Positions 18,517-27,908 of a stretch of DNA of 64,000 nucleotides are shown piece after piece; position 1 is the first letter of the stretch, and each line of letters opens with the position of its first letter. The position numbers and the translations under genes were made by a program. The notes beneath the pieces are model-generated. The model saw only the letters and a list, made by a program, of their open reading frames with translations, did no database searches and had not been told where the DNA came from. Source of the DNA: Mycobacterium sp. 1274761.0 (GTDB lineage: Bacteria > Actinomycetota > Actinomycetes > Mycobacteriales > Mycobacteriaceae); NCBI RefSeq assembly GCF_001668615.1, contig NZ_LZMC01000021.1:33112-97111 (forward strand), read 5' to 3'.

Positions 18517-18528
18517 CCGACCGGCTAC
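18513..18528. terminator. Short dyad spanning both stop codons of convergent genes
   Basis: GTAGCC-GACC-GGCTAC: 6-bp stem with a 4-nt loop (perfect 16-base dyad). It contains the TAG of the NmrA-like gene and the stop of the reductase pseudogene on the other strand. Possible compact bidirectional terminator; the stem is short, so confidence is modest. Confidence 0.45.
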
Positions 18529-18949
18529 GCCCGGCTCAGCTCGAACAGCGGAATGACGCGGCTGGTCTTCGACTGGTACTCGGCGAAAACCGGTGAGGCG
18601 GCGACGAGCTGGCTGAACGCCCGGTCGCGCTCCTCCCGCGGCAGTTCGCGACTGGTGACGTCGTAGGCGTCGGTACCGATCTCGATGTATGCCCGCGGCT
18701 GCGCCCGCAGATTGTGCACCCAGTCGGGGTTGGTGTCGGCGCCCGCCTTCGATCCGACGATGATCAACTTTCCGTCGATTTGAAATAGGCCAGCGGTGCC
18801 AGCCGTCGTCGGCCGGACTTGGCGCCTGTCGAATGCAGCAGCAGTAGGTCGGCGCCGTCGAACGGGCCGCCCACCTTCCCGCCGTTGGCGCGGAACTCCT
18901 CGACGATGCTGTTGTTGAACGCGTTCATCGCGTCAGCGTCTTGCGTCAT
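18525..18949 (-). pseudogene. Deazaflavin (F420)-dependent nitroreductase-family gene interrupted by a frameshift
   Basis: The 5' part from ATG 18949 encodes [19 protein letters not shown] through LLLHSTGAKSGRRRLAPLAYF and then leaves frame, ending at 18764. The 3' part continues in the -1 frame as QIDGKLIIVGSKAGADTNPDW to a normal C-terminus ending at 18525. Joined, they give about 140 residues of the Ddn-like family (F420H2-binding split-barrel proteins). The shift lies at the TTC-AAA codons around 18780-18784; one missing C, or rereading of the C, restores the frame. The ATG overlaps the aspS stop as ATGA, so the gene would be translated by coupling to aspS. Confidence 0.85.
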
Positions 18950-20721
18950 GTCTTGTCAAGCTTCTCGGGTTTGGCATCTATTCCGGATTCCCTACGCTGC
19001 TGTGCCGTGATGGGTGCGGGCGCGCCGGTCAGCGGGTCAACGCCGCCGCCGGACTTCGGGAAGGCGATCACTTCGCGGATCGAGTCCGCGCCCGCCAGCA
19101 GCGCGGTCGTGCGGTCCCAGCCGAAGGCCAGCCCGCCGTGCGGTGGCGCGCCAAAGGTGAACGCCTCCAACAGGAATCCAAACTTCTCCTCGGCTTCGGC
19201 CTTGTCCAAGCCCATCACCGCGAACACCCGTTCCTGAACGTCGCGGCGGTGGATACGGATCGAACCGCCGCCGATCTCGTTGCCATTGCAGACCACGTCG
19301 TACGCATCGGCCAACACACTGCCCGGGTCGCTGGCGATGCTGTCCTCGAACTCGGGCTTCGGCGCGGTGAAGGCGTGGTGCACTGCGGTCCATGCACCGG
19401 AGCCGACCGCGACGTCGCCGTGTGCCGTCGCGTCGTCGGCGGGTTCGAACAGCGGCGGATCCACTACCCAGGTGAAGGCCCAGGCGTTTTGGTCGATCAT
19501 GTCGAGCCGCTTGGCGATCTCGGTGCGGACCGCGCCCAGCAACGCCCTGGAGCTCTTCGCCGGACCAGCCGAGAAGAACACACAGTCCCCGGGCGACGCA
19601 CCGACGTGAGCGGCCAGGCCGTCCCGTTCGGCGTCGGACAGGTTCTTGGCGACCGGACCGCCGAGAGAGCCGTCCTCCCCGACGAGCACATAGGCCAACC
19701 CCTTGTGCCCGCGCTGTTTGGCGAAGTCCTGCCACGCGTCCAGCGTGCGACGCGGTTGAGATGCGCCGCCGGGCATGACGACGGCCCCCACGTACGGCGC
19801 CTGGAAGACCCGAAACGGCGTTTCCGTGAAGTAGTCGGCGCACTCAACGAGTTCGAGGCCAAACCGCAGATCGGGTTTATCCGAACCGAACCGGCGCATC
19901 GCATCGGCGTAAGTGATCCTCGGCAAGGGCAGCGGCACGTCGTAGCCGATCAACCGCCACAAGGCGGCGACTATCTCCTCGGAGACCGCGATCACGTCCT
20001 CGGTGTCGACGAAGCTCATCTCAAGGTCGAGCTGGGTGAACTCCGGCTGACGGTCGGCGCGGAAATCCTCGTCGCGGTAACAGCGCGCGATCTGGTAGTA
20101 GCGCTCCATGCCCGCCACCATGAGGAGTTGCTTGAACAGCTGCGGGCTCTGCGGCAGGGCGTAGAACGACCCCGGCTGCAGCCGGGCGGGCACCAGAAAG
20201 TCGCGGGCGCCTTCCGGGGTTGAGCGGGTCATCGTCGGGGTCTCGATCTCGACGAAGTCGTGCCGTGCGAGCACCTCACGGGCGGCGGCATTGACTTTGG
20301 AGCGCAACCGGATCGCGTGGCCGGGCCCGTCCCGGCGCAGGTCGAGGTAGCGGTACTTGAGCCGCGCCTCCTCGCCGGGCTGTTCGTCGAGCTGGAAGGG
20401 CAGCGGTGCGCTCTCCCCCAGCACCGTCAGCGAGGTCGCGTTGACCTCGATGTCGCCGGTGGCGATCTCCGGGTTCGCGTTGCCTTCCGGCCTGACCTCG
20501 ACGACACCCTCGACGGCGACGCAGAACTCGGAGCGCAGCCGGTGGGCGGCCTCGACAACGTCCGCTTCGCGGAACACCACCTGCGACACCCCCGAGGCGT
20601 CACGCAGATCGATGAAGATCACGCCGCCATGGTCACGGCGGCGCGCCACCCAGCCGGCCAACGTCACCGTCTGACCGGCGTCGGTGGCTCGTAGCGAACC
20701 GGCGGCATGGCTGCGCAGCAC
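18946..20721 (-). CDS. aspS: Aspartyl-tRNA synthetase (AspRS/AsnRS-type bacterial)
   Basis: 591 residues from GTG 20721 ([17 protein letters not shown]), with an AGGGAG ribosome-binding site 6 nt upstream; a longer frame to 21627 is antisense to the next gene and rejected. The N-terminal OB anticodon-binding domain ([23 protein letters not shown], given from about residue 20) precedes the class II core with [20 protein letters not shown] (motif 2) and [13 protein letters not shown] (motif 3). The GAD insertion domain lies in between. It charges tRNA-Asp and, in mycobacteria lacking AsnRS, tRNA-Asn. Length matches the M. tuberculosis enzyme. Confidence 0.98.
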   Translation of the reverse strand: MLRSHAAGSLRATDAGQTVTLAGWVARRRDHGGVIFIDLRDASGVSQVVFREADVVEAAHRLRSEFCVAVEGVVEVRPEGNANPEIATGDIEVNATSLTVLGESAPLPFQLDEQPGEEARLKYRYLDLRRDGPGHAIRLRSKVNAAAREVLARHDFVEIETPTMTRSTPEGARDFLVPARLQPGSFYALPQSPQLFKQLLMVAGMERYYQIARCYRDEDFRADRQPEFTQLDLEMSFVDTEDVIAVSEEIVAALWRLIGYDVPLPLPRITYADAMRRFGSDKPDLRFGLELVECADYFTETPFRVFQAPYVGAVVMPGGASQPRRTLDAWQDFAKQRGHKGLAYVLVGEDGSLGGPVAKNLSDAERDGLAAHVGASPGDCVFFSAGPAKSSRALLGAVRTEIAKRLDMIDQNAWAFTWVVDPPLFEPADDATAHGDVAVGSGAWTAVHHAFTAPKPEFEDSIASDPGSVLADAYDVVCNGNEIGGGSIRIHRRDVQERVFAVMGLDKAEAEEKFGFLLEAFTFGAPPHGGLAFGWDRTTALLAGADSIREVIAFPKSGGGVDPLTGAPAPITAQQRRESGIDAKPEKLDKT

Positions 20722-20797
20722 TAAAAACTCCCTGGGAATGGCCTGACGAGACGATTGCCAAGTGTAGAGGGGACGAATCCGCCGGTAGCTTGGCCTG

Positions 20798-21685
20798 GTG
20801 CGTACCCCCATCGCCGTAGTCGGGCCCGGCGCGATCGGCTCGACCATGGCGGCCTTGCTGCACGCGGCGGGACATCCCGTGCAGGTGTTCGGGCGTACCC
20901 CGCGCAACGAGGTCGAGGTCAGGCCCGACGAAGGCGACCCGATCATCGTGCCCGGGCCGGTACGCACCGACCCCGCCGACGTCGACGGCCCGGCCGACGT
21001 GGTGCTGCTGGCGGTCAAGGACACCCAGAACCAGAGTGCGGCGGGATGGTTGTCGCGGCTCTGCGACGACCGCACCGTCGTGTGTGTACTGCAGAACGGC
21101 GTCGAGCAAGTCGAGCGGGTCGGCCCGATGTGTCCGATGTCGGAAGTGGTGCCCGCAGTTGTCTGGTTCTCGGCGGAACCGCACCCCGAAGGCTGGGTCC
21201 GGTTGCGCACGGGCGTGCGGCTGGTGTTGCCCGAATCGGATGGTGCGCAACGGCTCGCAGCCCCGCTGAGGGATGCGGGCGTGACCGTCGAACTCGACCC
21301 CGACTTCGTCACGGAGGCGTGGCGCAAGCTGTTGGTGAATGCGCTCGCGGATCTGATGGTGTTGACCGGCCGCCGCTCGGGCATGTTCCGCCGTGCGGAC
21401 GTTGCGGCGTTGTCGCGGCGATATCTGGCGGAATGTCTTGCGGTGGCGCGCGCCGAGGGCGCCACCCTCGGCGATGACGTGATCGACGAGATCGTCGGCC
21501 TCTTCGCAAAAGCGCCCGAGGACATGACCACCTCGATGCTCACCGACCGGGAAGCGGGCCGGCGGTTGGAGTGGGACATCCGCAACGGCGTCATCTCGCG
21601 CAAGGGGGCACGACACGGGCTGGCCACCCCGATCAGCGACGGCCTGGTCGCGTTATTGGCCGCGGCGAGCGACGGACCGGGCTAA
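20798..21685 (+). CDS. Ketopantoate reductase-like oxidoreductase (PanE/ApbA family)
   Basis: 295 residues with an N-terminal NADP-binding [13 protein letters not shown] motif, [10 protein letters not shown] and [11 protein letters not shown]. The C-terminal domain has the catalytic Lys in [16 protein letters not shown] and the family segment [15 protein letters not shown]. It would reduce 2-dehydropantoate or a related 2-ketoacid; paralogues make it unsafe to call it panE. The TAGCTT at 20786-20791, six bases before the GTG, could be the -10 of a leaderless transcript, and no ribosome-binding site is visible. It is divergent from aspS. Confidence 0.9.
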   Translation: MRTPIAVVGPGAIGSTMAALLHAAGHPVQVFGRTPRNEVEVRPDEGDPIIVPGPVRTDPADVDGPADVVLLAVKDTQNQSAAGWLSRLCDDRTVVCVLQNGVEQVERVGPMCPMSEVVPAVVWFSAEPHPEGWVRLRTGVRLVLPESDGAQRLAAPLRDAGVTVELDPDFVTEAWRKLLVNALADLMVLTGRRSGMFRRADVAALSRRYLAECLAVARAEGATLGDDVIDEIVGLFAKAPEDMTTSMLTDREAGRRLEWDIRNGVISRKGARHGLATPISDGLVALLAAASDGPG

Positions 21686-21704
21686 ACACTGTCGTCTAAC
21701 CTGT

Positions 21705-22214
21705 ATGGCCATGAAGCCATGCGAACGCGTCGAGTTGGACTTCATCGAAAACGCGCCGTTCCGGTTCGTCAGCAGCGTCGACCTGCCGATAACACCCGAG
21801 CAGGTGTGGGAGGTGCTCGACGACGCCGACTCGTGGCCGCACTGGGCGACGGTGATCACCAAAGTGACGTGGACCAGTCCGCAGCCGCACGGCCTCGGCA
21901 CCACCAGGGTCGTCAACATGCGGGGCGGCATCACCGGCGACGAGGAATACCTCGCCTGGGAACCGCACTTGCACATGGCTTTTCGGTTCAACGAGGCCTC
22001 GACGGGAAGCATCGCCGCGTTCGCGGAGGACTACCGCATCGTGGCCACTCCCGGCGGTTGCCATCTGACCTGGGTGATGGCGATGAAGCCCAACGGTGTC
22101 GCCGCAAGGCTCGGGATGACGCTCGGGCGGCCGGTGATGTCGTGGCTGTTCCAGAAATTCCTGTACAACCTGTGCGACTACGCCGCGGCTCGCTACCCAG
22201 CCGTGGCTTCGTAG
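21705..22214 (+). CDS. SRPBCC-family protein (Rv2574 type)
   Basis: 169 residues with the START/SRPBCC pattern: FVSSVDLPITPEQVWEVLDD, DSWPHWATVITKVTW, GSIAAFAEDYRIV and a long C-terminal helix MSWLFQKFLYNLCDYAAARY. Such proteins bind hydrophobic ligands or modify polyketide-like intermediates; the ligand is unknown. ATG 21705 and ATG 21711 are both possible. TAACCT at 21697-21702 would place a transcription start at the second ATG, so a leaderless message is plausible. It follows the PanE-like gene after 19 nt. Confidence 0.85.
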   Translation: MAMKPCERVELDFIENAPFRFVSSVDLPITPEQVWEVLDDADSWPHWATVITKVTWTSPQPHGLGTTRVVNMRGGITGDEEYLAWEPHLHMAFRFNEASTGSIAAFAEDYRIVATPGGCHLTWVMAMKPNGVAARLGMTLGRPVMSWLFQKFLYNLCDYAAARYPAVAS

Positions 22215-22230
22215 CGGCGCTCCTCCTTTC

Positions 22231-22290
22231 GCCGAGTTCTGCCGCAGGGTCGCAATCTTCAGCCGACTACTGCCATAACGCAGAACTCGA
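22231..22290. repeat. REP-like hairpin, copy 2, at a convergent gene junction
   Basis: Perfect 10-bp arms CGAGTTCTGC (22233-22242) and GCAGAACTCG (22280-22289) with a 37-nt loop. The left part is homologous to the element at 15624-15686 (TTCGCCGAGTTCTGC-N4-GGGTCG). Like that copy it separates two convergent genes (SRPBCC on +, esterase on -). Confidence 0.7.
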
Positions 22291-22304
22291 CGGCACCGAG
22301 GCGC

Positions 22305-23810
22305 TCAGTAGAGGCCGGCCCAGGCCTGACGGCGCTCGCTGTCCGGATCGGCGACGACGGTGTCGCGCGACGACTGGATGATGCGCGTCAGCCGTCGCTC
22401 GCGGTCATACGTGGGCCAGTCATGTCCGCTGGACCATTCGATCTCGCCGGTCTCCCAGCCCTGCGCCGAGAAGTCCAGCCAGGTCCGTTGCATGCGCTTG
22501 CCCACTGCGGGTGCCAGGCGCCGTCCCAGCGGATGCATCTTGCGCCCGAGGAACGAGCTGTAGCTGTGGTGGACGTGGACGATCTCGCTGCCGTGGGTGG
22601 CACCCAGTCCCAGCAGCCGCAGGCTGAAGCCGAAGTGATCGAACCGGTACATGTGCGTCGGCGCGTGCGCGCTGTAGGCGTCGGCGAAGGCCCACGTCGG
22701 TGCGCCGAACATGACATCGGAGCCGAACGCCACCAGCTCGCGCCGCCGCGGATAAGCCGGATACGCCGCCAGCAGTCGCTCCCGCGCGTCGGGCGCGACC
22801 CGCGCGATGTATGCGTCGATGGAGGCCGTCGTGGTCGGCAGCATCGGCGGCTTGGTCCAGACGAACATCGACGCCTCATGGCTGTTGGTGCCGATGATCA
22901 GCGGCAGCTTGGCCAGCGCGCCGGCCCGCGCGGCGTCCACCGGGTGCTGCGGCAGCAGATCGACGCCGTAGGTCAGCCCGTAGGCCAATGTCGGTGTGGT
23001 CGCTGCGCTCTTCATCTGGAGCCGGCCCGCCGCCCGGCGCAGCTCTCGTTGCGGCAGGCCCTTCACCTCGTCGGCGCGCACCCCGAGTCGCTGCAGGAAT
23101 TCATGCGCCCGCCGCGCCCGCACCTCGCGGTCGGCAATCAAGGGCAGCGCCGGACTCTGCGCAATCGCGCGGCGAAACAGCCCCGAACCGGCCGGGCTGG
23201 CCATCAGCGCCAGCACCGACGTGCCGCCCGCGGATTCGCCGAAGATCGTCACCCGGTCGGGGTCACCCCCGAACGCGGCGATGTTGTCCTTGATCCATCG
23301 CAGCGCGGCCATCTGGTCTCGCAGTGCGAGATTGTCGTCGAACCCGTCGCCCAGATCGCTCAGCTCGAAGCCGCCGAAAACACCGATCCGGTAGGTCAGG
23401 TTGACCACCACGACGTTGCCGTTGGCCGCCAGCCGCGACCCGTTGTACAGCTGGAACTGGCCCGCCCCGAAAACGAACGCACCGCCGGGAATCCACACCA
23501 TCACCGGCAACGACGCAGTGGTGTCCGGCGACCACACCGTCAGCGTCAAACACGCCTCGTCGCGCACCTTCGGATCGTCGCGGCCACCGCCGACGAACGA
23601 CTTGCTTTGCGGCGGCAGCGGCCCGTGTTCGACTGCGTCGCGCAGCCCTGACCATGGCTTGAGCGGTGCGGGAGCGAGGAACCGGCGTTCACCGACCGGC
23701 TGCTCGGCGTACGGGACACCACGCCAGACGCCGACACCGCATTCAGTGGTGCCACGCAGGTCCCCGCAGCGGGTACTGGCGATGGTGGTATCTCTGGCAA
23801 CGACTGCCAC
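22305..23810 (-). CDS. Type-B carboxylesterase/lipase
   Basis: 501 residues from GTG 23810 (VAVVARDTTIAST); the open frame continues upstream only through the antisense of the metallopeptidase gene. The alpha/beta-hydrolase shows the oxyanion-hole segment MVWIPGGAFVFGAG, the nucleophile elbow GESAGG (VTIFGESAGGTSVL), the acidic residue in GTNSHEASMF and the catalytic His in LGATHGSEIVHVHH. Architecture and length fit the type-B carboxylesterase family (pnbA-like). No signal peptide is visible. Substrate unknown. It is divergent from the YpfJ-like metallopeptidase with a 33-nt gap. Confidence 0.94.
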   Translation of the reverse strand: MAVVARDTTIASTRCGDLRGTTECGVGVWRGVPYAEQPVGERRFLAPAPLKPWSGLRDAVEHGPLPPQSKSFVGGGRDDPKVRDEACLTLTVWSPDTTASLPVMVWIPGGAFVFGAGQFQLYNGSRLAANGNVVVVNLTYRIGVFGGFELSDLGDGFDDNLALRDQMAALRWIKDNIAAFGGDPDRVTIFGESAGGTSVLALMASPAGSGLFRRAIAQSPALPLIADREVRARRAHEFLQRLGVRADEVKGLPQRELRRAAGRLQMKSAATTPTLAYGLTYGVDLLPQHPVDAARAGALAKLPLIIGTNSHEASMFVWTKPPMLPTTTASIDAYIARVAPDARERLLAAYPAYPRRRELVAFGSDVMFGAPTWAFADAYSAHAPTHMYRFDHFGFSLRLLGLGATHGSEIVHVHHSYSSFLGRKMHPLGRRLAPAVGKRMQRTWLDFSAQGWETGEIEWSSGHDWPTYDRERRLTRIIQSSRDTVVADPDSERRQAWAGLY

Positions 23811-23843
23811 ACCCCCGGATCGTAGTGTGCAAAGCTGGAAGCC

Positions 23844-24743
23844 ATGACCTTCAACGAGGGTATGCAGATCGACACCAGCACGATCTCGACCAGCGGCGGC
23901 GGCGGCCGCGGCCCCGGGCGCGGAATCGCCATCGGCGGCGGTTTCGGCGGACTGGTCATCGTGGTGGTCGCACTCCTGCTCGGAGTGAACCCGAACGACG
24001 TCATCCCGCAGACCCAAGGGGGCTATGCCGACTCGGGAATCGAAGCCGAGCCAGGGGCCGACCTCAGCCAGTGCAAGACGGGCGCCGACGCGAACAACAA
24101 CGTCGACTGCCGGGTGGCGGCAACCGTAACCTCGGTCGACGGGGTGTGGCAGCAGCTGATGCCTGGGTACACCCGACCACATGTCCGACTTTTCAAGGAT
24201 GACGTGAATACCGGATGCGGCCCGGCCACTAGCGACGTCGGCCCGTTCTACTGCCCGGTTGATCAGACCGCATACTTCGACACCGGCTTCTTTCAGGTGC
24301 TTCACGATCAATTCGGCTCCAGCGACGGGCCGTTGGCGCAGGAATATGTGGTCGCACACGAATTCGGCCACCACGTACAGGACCTGCAAGGAGTGCTCGG
24401 CAAAGCTCAGCAGGGCGCCCAGGGCGCCGGCGGCAACGGGGTGCGGACCGAACTTCAGGCCGACTGTTATGCCGGCGTGTGGGCCCATTACGCGGCGATC
24501 ACCAAGCAAGAGGGCACCGACGTTCCGTACCTGAAACCGTTGACCGACAAGGACATCGCCGACGCGCTGTCCGCGGCGGAATCGGTCGGTGACGACCGAA
24601 TTCAGGAAAACGCCACCGGCCGGGTGAATCCGGAGTCGTGGACCCATGGCTCTTCCGAAGAACGACAGCACTGGTTCACGACCGGATACCAGACCGGTGA
24701 TCCGAACAAGTGCGATACCTTCCACGCTCGCGATCTTGGGTAG
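23844..24743 (+). CDS. YpfJ-like neutral zinc metallopeptidase, membrane-anchored
   Basis: 299 residues (Rv2575 type). A Gly-rich N-terminus is followed by one transmembrane helix (GFGGLVIVVVALLLGVN, about residues 33-50), placing the rest outside the membrane. The extracellular domain has paired cysteines and the zinc site VVAHEFGHHVQDLQG (HEFGHH), with a further ligand probably in RTELQADCYAGVWAHY. The pattern is that of the putative neutral zinc metallopeptidase family (PF04228). GGAAG precedes the ATG. Substrate is not known. Confidence 0.93.
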   Translation: MTFNEGMQIDTSTISTSGGGGRGPGRGIAIGGGFGGLVIVVVALLLGVNPNDVIPQTQGGYADSGIEAEPGADLSQCKTGADANNNVDCRVAATVTSVDGVWQQLMPGYTRPHVRLFKDDVNTGCGPATSDVGPFYCPVDQTAYFDTGFFQVLHDQFGSSDGPLAQEYVVAHEFGHHVQDLQGVLGKAQQGAQGAGGNGVRTELQADCYAGVWAHYAAITKQEGTDVPYLKPLTDKDIADALSAAESVGDDRIQENATGRVNPESWTHGSSEERQHWFTTGYQTGDPNKCDTFHARDLG

Positions 24744-26382
24744 GCGCACCACCGACGTCGACGCCGTAGCCGAGCGCTACCTCGCGACCTTCGCAGCGCT
24801 GGACCCTTGTGCTGCAACGGATATGGGGATCGTCAGTGACGACCACACCTACGACACCGAGATCACCGACTACTCCCCCGACGGGTATGTCGCGCGGGCC
24901 GAAGCCGCCCGCGGGGCGCTGCGCGAGCTCGACGGCGTCGCCGCGGACGATGATGTCGACGACGTGACCCTCGCCGCGATGCGCGAACGGCTGGGTATCC
25001 AGCTGGAACTGCACGAGGCCGGGCTCGACATCGGTGAGCTGAACGTGATCGCCTCGCCGCTGCAGGCCATGCGCGACGTGTTCGACCTGATGCCCACCGA
25101 CACCGACGACGACTGGCGGGTGATCAGCGAGCGGATGTCGCGGATTCCCGACCGCGTCGCGGGTTATGCCGAGTCGCTGCGCGCGGCACTGGCCGCAGGC
25201 CGTGCGCCCGCCATTCGGCAGGTGGGTCGGGGAATCGAGCAGGCGGGTCAGATCCAGCATCTCTTCTTTCAGATGGTCGCCGACGCTGCACCCGGTAACG
25301 AGGTGTTGCACGCCGAACTGCAGGGGCGGGCATCAGCGGCCGCGGACGCGTACAGCTCGCTCGCCGCGGTCCTGCGCGACGAGGTCGGCCCGTCGGCCCG
25401 CGGCGAGGATGCGTTCGGACGCGACGCCTATCGGCTGTACTCGAGGCTGTATCTGGGTGGGGAAGTCGATCTCGACGAGACCTACGAGTGGGGCTTGGAC
25501 CTACTGCATTCCATTGTCGCCGAACAGGAATCGGTTGCCCACCGGCTCTATCCGGGCTCGACGGTGGCCGAAGCCCTGAGCCGGTTGGACGAGGAACCGC
25601 GCTATTGGGTGCACGGCACCGACGCACTGCAGGCCTGGATGCAGGAGCTGTCCGACCGGGTGGTCGACGCACTCGCCGATACGCATTTCGAGATCGCCGA
25701 GCCGCTGCGCAAGCTGGAGTGCATGATCGCGCCGACGCACACCGGCGGCATCTATTACACAGGCCCGTCGGAAGATCTCACCAGGCCCGGACGGATGTGG
25801 TGGTCGGTGCCCCCGGGCAAAGAGGACTTCCACACGTGGGGTGAAACCACCACCGTGTTCCACGAAGGCGTTCCAGGGCATCATCTGCAGATCGGCCGGG
25901 CGGTCGTGCTGGCCGATCAGCTCAACCGCTGGCGCCGGCTGGGTTGCTGGGTGTCCGGGCACGGCGAGGGATGGGCGCTGTACGCCGAGCGGCTGATGGC
26001 CGAACTGGGCTGGCTCGACGACGCCGGCAACAGGATGGGAATGCTTGACGCCCAACGGTTCCGAGCGGCCCGGGTGGTCATCGACATCGGCGTGCATTGT
26101 GGCCTGACGGCCCCCGACGGCGGTAAATGGGACGCCGACCGGGCGTGGGTGTTTCTGCAGACGCACAGCGCGATGGCGGAAGCGAACCTGCGCTTCGAGT
26201 TGGACCGCTATCTCGGTTGGCCCGGCCAGGCGCCGTCGTACTCGATCGGCCAGCGGATCTGGCAACAACTGCGCGACGATGCGGTCGGTCGCGGCGTGCC
26301 GTTGAAGGAATTCCACCGCCGCGCTTTGGATCTGGGCGGCCTGCCGCTCGATGTCCTCAGGTCGGCGTTGTCTGGCGAGTGA
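24736..26382 (+). CDS. DUF885 family protein (putative metallopeptidase)
   Basis: About 548 residues. The frame is open from 24646, but the recognisable product begins around TTDVDAVAERYLATFAALDP; the only suitable start is TTG 24736, overlapping the previous stop by 8 nt. The family hallmark is TVFHEGVPGHHLQIGRA (HEGxPGHH, gluzincin-like) near residue 370, with GEGWALYAERLMAE downstream as likely third ligand. DUF885 proteins are cytoplasmic, M32-like putative peptidases of unknown substrate. It is in a run of plus-strand genes ending with the mycofactocin-type SDR. Confidence 0.88.
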   Translation: MGRRTTDVDAVAERYLATFAALDPCAATDMGIVSDDHTYDTEITDYSPDGYVARAEAARGALRELDGVAADDDVDDVTLAAMRERLGIQLELHEAGLDIGELNVIASPLQAMRDVFDLMPTDTDDDWRVISERMSRIPDRVAGYAESLRAALAAGRAPAIRQVGRGIEQAGQIQHLFFQMVADAAPGNEVLHAELQGRASAAADAYSSLAAVLRDEVGPSARGEDAFGRDAYRLYSRLYLGGEVDLDETYEWGLDLLHSIVAEQESVAHRLYPGSTVAEALSRLDEEPRYWVHGTDALQAWMQELSDRVVDALADTHFEIAEPLRKLECMIAPTHTGGIYYTGPSEDLTRPGRMWWSVPPGKEDFHTWGETTTVFHEGVPGHHLQIGRAVVLADQLNRWRRLGCWVSGHGEGWALYAERLMAELGWLDDAGNRMGMLDAQRFRAARVVIDIGVHCGLTAPDGGKWDADRAWVFLQTHSAMAEANLRFELDRYLGWPGQAPSYSIGQRIWQQLRDDAVGRGVPLKEFHRRALDLGGLPLDVLRSALSGE

Positions 26383-26404
26383 GCTGGGCCATAAGGTCAC
26401 TTCG

Positions 26405-27091
26405 ATGGAATCGCTCACCGTCACACCGAACCTTACGATGTTGCGGGTCAACGGCTGGCAGGTCTATGTGTGGCGAGATGGCGACTCGGCCACGCTCATC
26501 GACACCGGAGCGCCCGGATCGGGCCCTGCCATCGAGTCCGTCGTGCCGGGGATCGACCGAATCGTGTTGACGCACGGTCATGTCGACCACGTCGGCTCGG
26601 CGGCAGAGCTACGCCAGTCCACAGGTGCTCCCGTCATGGCCGGCGCAGGTGACGCCGCCGTCATCCGCGGTGAAGCCGACATGCCACCGATCGTTTTCGA
26701 AGACTGGGAAACTCCTATCTACGAACGTGTTACCGCGGGGCTCCCGCGCACCGCACCCGCCGTGCCCGTCGACCGGGAGCTCAACGACGGGGATGTCCTC
26801 GACTTCGGTGGCGGTGCGCGCGTCCTTGCGATTCCCGGCCACACGGAGGGCAGCATCGCGGTCTATCTGCCCGCCAACGGCATCCTGTTTACCGGCGACT
26901 CGATCGCCAATGTGGGCACCGTGATGCTGGGCACGTTCAACCAGGATCGGGCGCGCAGCGTCGCGTCGTTCCAGCGGTTGGCCGCGCTCGACGTCGAAAC
27001 CGCGTGCTTCGGGCACGGTGATCCGATCATTTCGGCAGCGGGCGACAAGATCCGTACGGCCGCGGCGGCCTACGATGTCGACCATGGCTGA
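26405..27091 (+). CDS. Metallo-beta-lactamase fold hydrolase
   Basis: 228 residues from ATG 26405 (MESLTVTPNLTML). Metal ligands are all visible: THGHVDHVG, the GHTEGS histidine, the FTGDS aspartate and FGHGDP. The compact size and lack of extra domains suggest a glyoxalase II/lactonase-like hydrolase; the substrate cannot be inferred. It follows the DUF885 gene after 22 nt and its 3' end overlaps the SDR start. Confidence 0.92.
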   Translation: MESLTVTPNLTMLRVNGWQVYVWRDGDSATLIDTGAPGSGPAIESVVPGIDRIVLTHGHVDHVGSAAELRQSTGAPVMAGAGDAAVIRGEADMPPIVFEDWETPIYERVTAGLPRTAPAVPVDRELNDGDVLDFGGGARVLAIPGHTEGSIAVYLPANGILFTGDSIANVGTVMLGTFNQDRARSVASFQRLAALDVETACFGHGDPIISAAGDKIRTAAAAYDVDHG

Positions 27092-27908
27092 GGACACGCC
27101 GCTGGCAGGCAAAGTCGCCTATGTCACCGGTGCCGCGCGTGGTCAGGGACGGTCGCATTGCGTCCGGTTGGCCCGGGCCGGCGCCGACATCGTCGCCGTC
27201 GATGCGTGTGGTCCGGTCGCCGACCACAACGGCTACCCGCCCGCCACACCGGCCGATCTCGCCGAGACGGTGAACCTCGTCGAGGGCGAAGGCCGCAAGA
27301 TCCGCGCCGAGGAGGTCGATATCCGTGACCTCGCCGGCCAGCAGCGGGTGGTGGCCGACGCCGTCGAGCAATTCGGCCGGCTCGACATCGTCGTCGCCAA
27401 CGCCGGCGTTCTCAATTGGGGTCGGCTATGGGAGATTTCGGCGCAGCAGTGGCAGGACGTCATCGACGTCAACCTCACCGGGTTGTGGAACACCGTCAAG
27501 GCGGTGGTGCCACCGATGATCGAGGCCGGCAACGGCGGTTCGATCATCACGATCAGCTCCGCGGCGGGCATCAAGGCCGTACCCGGCTGCGGGCACTATT
27601 GCGCGAGCAAGTTCGGCGTCGTCGGGCTGACAAACTCACTGGCAGTCGAGTTGGGCGAGTATGGGATTCGGGTGAACTCGGTGCACCCCTACGGCACCGA
27701 CACCCCGATGGGCAACGATGCGTCGATGTGGCAGATGTTCGCCGACCACCAGAACTTCATCCACAGCTATTCGCCCGGCGCACTGCCGACTGATTCGTTG
27801 GCCGCGCCGGGCCTTGTCTCCGACATCGTGGTGTGGTTGGCCAGCGACGCGTCATCTCTGGTGACAGCGGCTCAAATCCCCGCGGACAAGGGCTATCTCA
27901 AGATCTGA
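27084..27908 (+). CDS. SDR oxidoreductase of the mycofactocin-dependent type
   Basis: 274 residues starting at ATG 27084 (overlapping the hydrolase stop by 8 nt) or three codons earlier at ATG 27075. The cofactor motif reads VTGAARGQGRSHCVRLARAG, followed by IVAVDACGPV and the inserted loop YPPATPADLAETVNLVEGEG, both characteristic of the mycofactocin-associated, carveol dehydrogenase-like SDR subfamily with non-exchangeable NAD. NAGVLNWG, the Ser of ISSAAG and YCASK (YxxxK) complete the active site. It probably oxidises an alcohol using mycofactocin as electron acceptor. It converges, with an 11-nt overlap, on the gene at 27898. Confidence 0.93.
   Translation: MAEDTPLAGKVAYVTGAARGQGRSHCVRLARAGADIVAVDACGPVADHNGYPPATPADLAETVNLVEGEGRKIRAEEVDIRDLAGQQRVVADAVEQFGRLDIVVANAGVLNWGRLWEISAQQWQDVIDVNLTGLWNTVKAVVPPMIEAGNGGSIITISSAAGIKAVPGCGHYCASKFGVVGLTNSLAVELGEYGIRVNSVHPYGTDTPMGNDASMWQMFADHQNFIHSYSPGALPTDSLAAPGLVSDIVVWLASDASSLVTAAQIPADKGYLKI

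Noticed and set aside
20722..21627. Extension of aspS upstream of GTG 20721
   Set aside because: It lies antisense to the PanE-like gene, and the family N-terminus starts at VLRSHAAG with its own ribosome-binding site.
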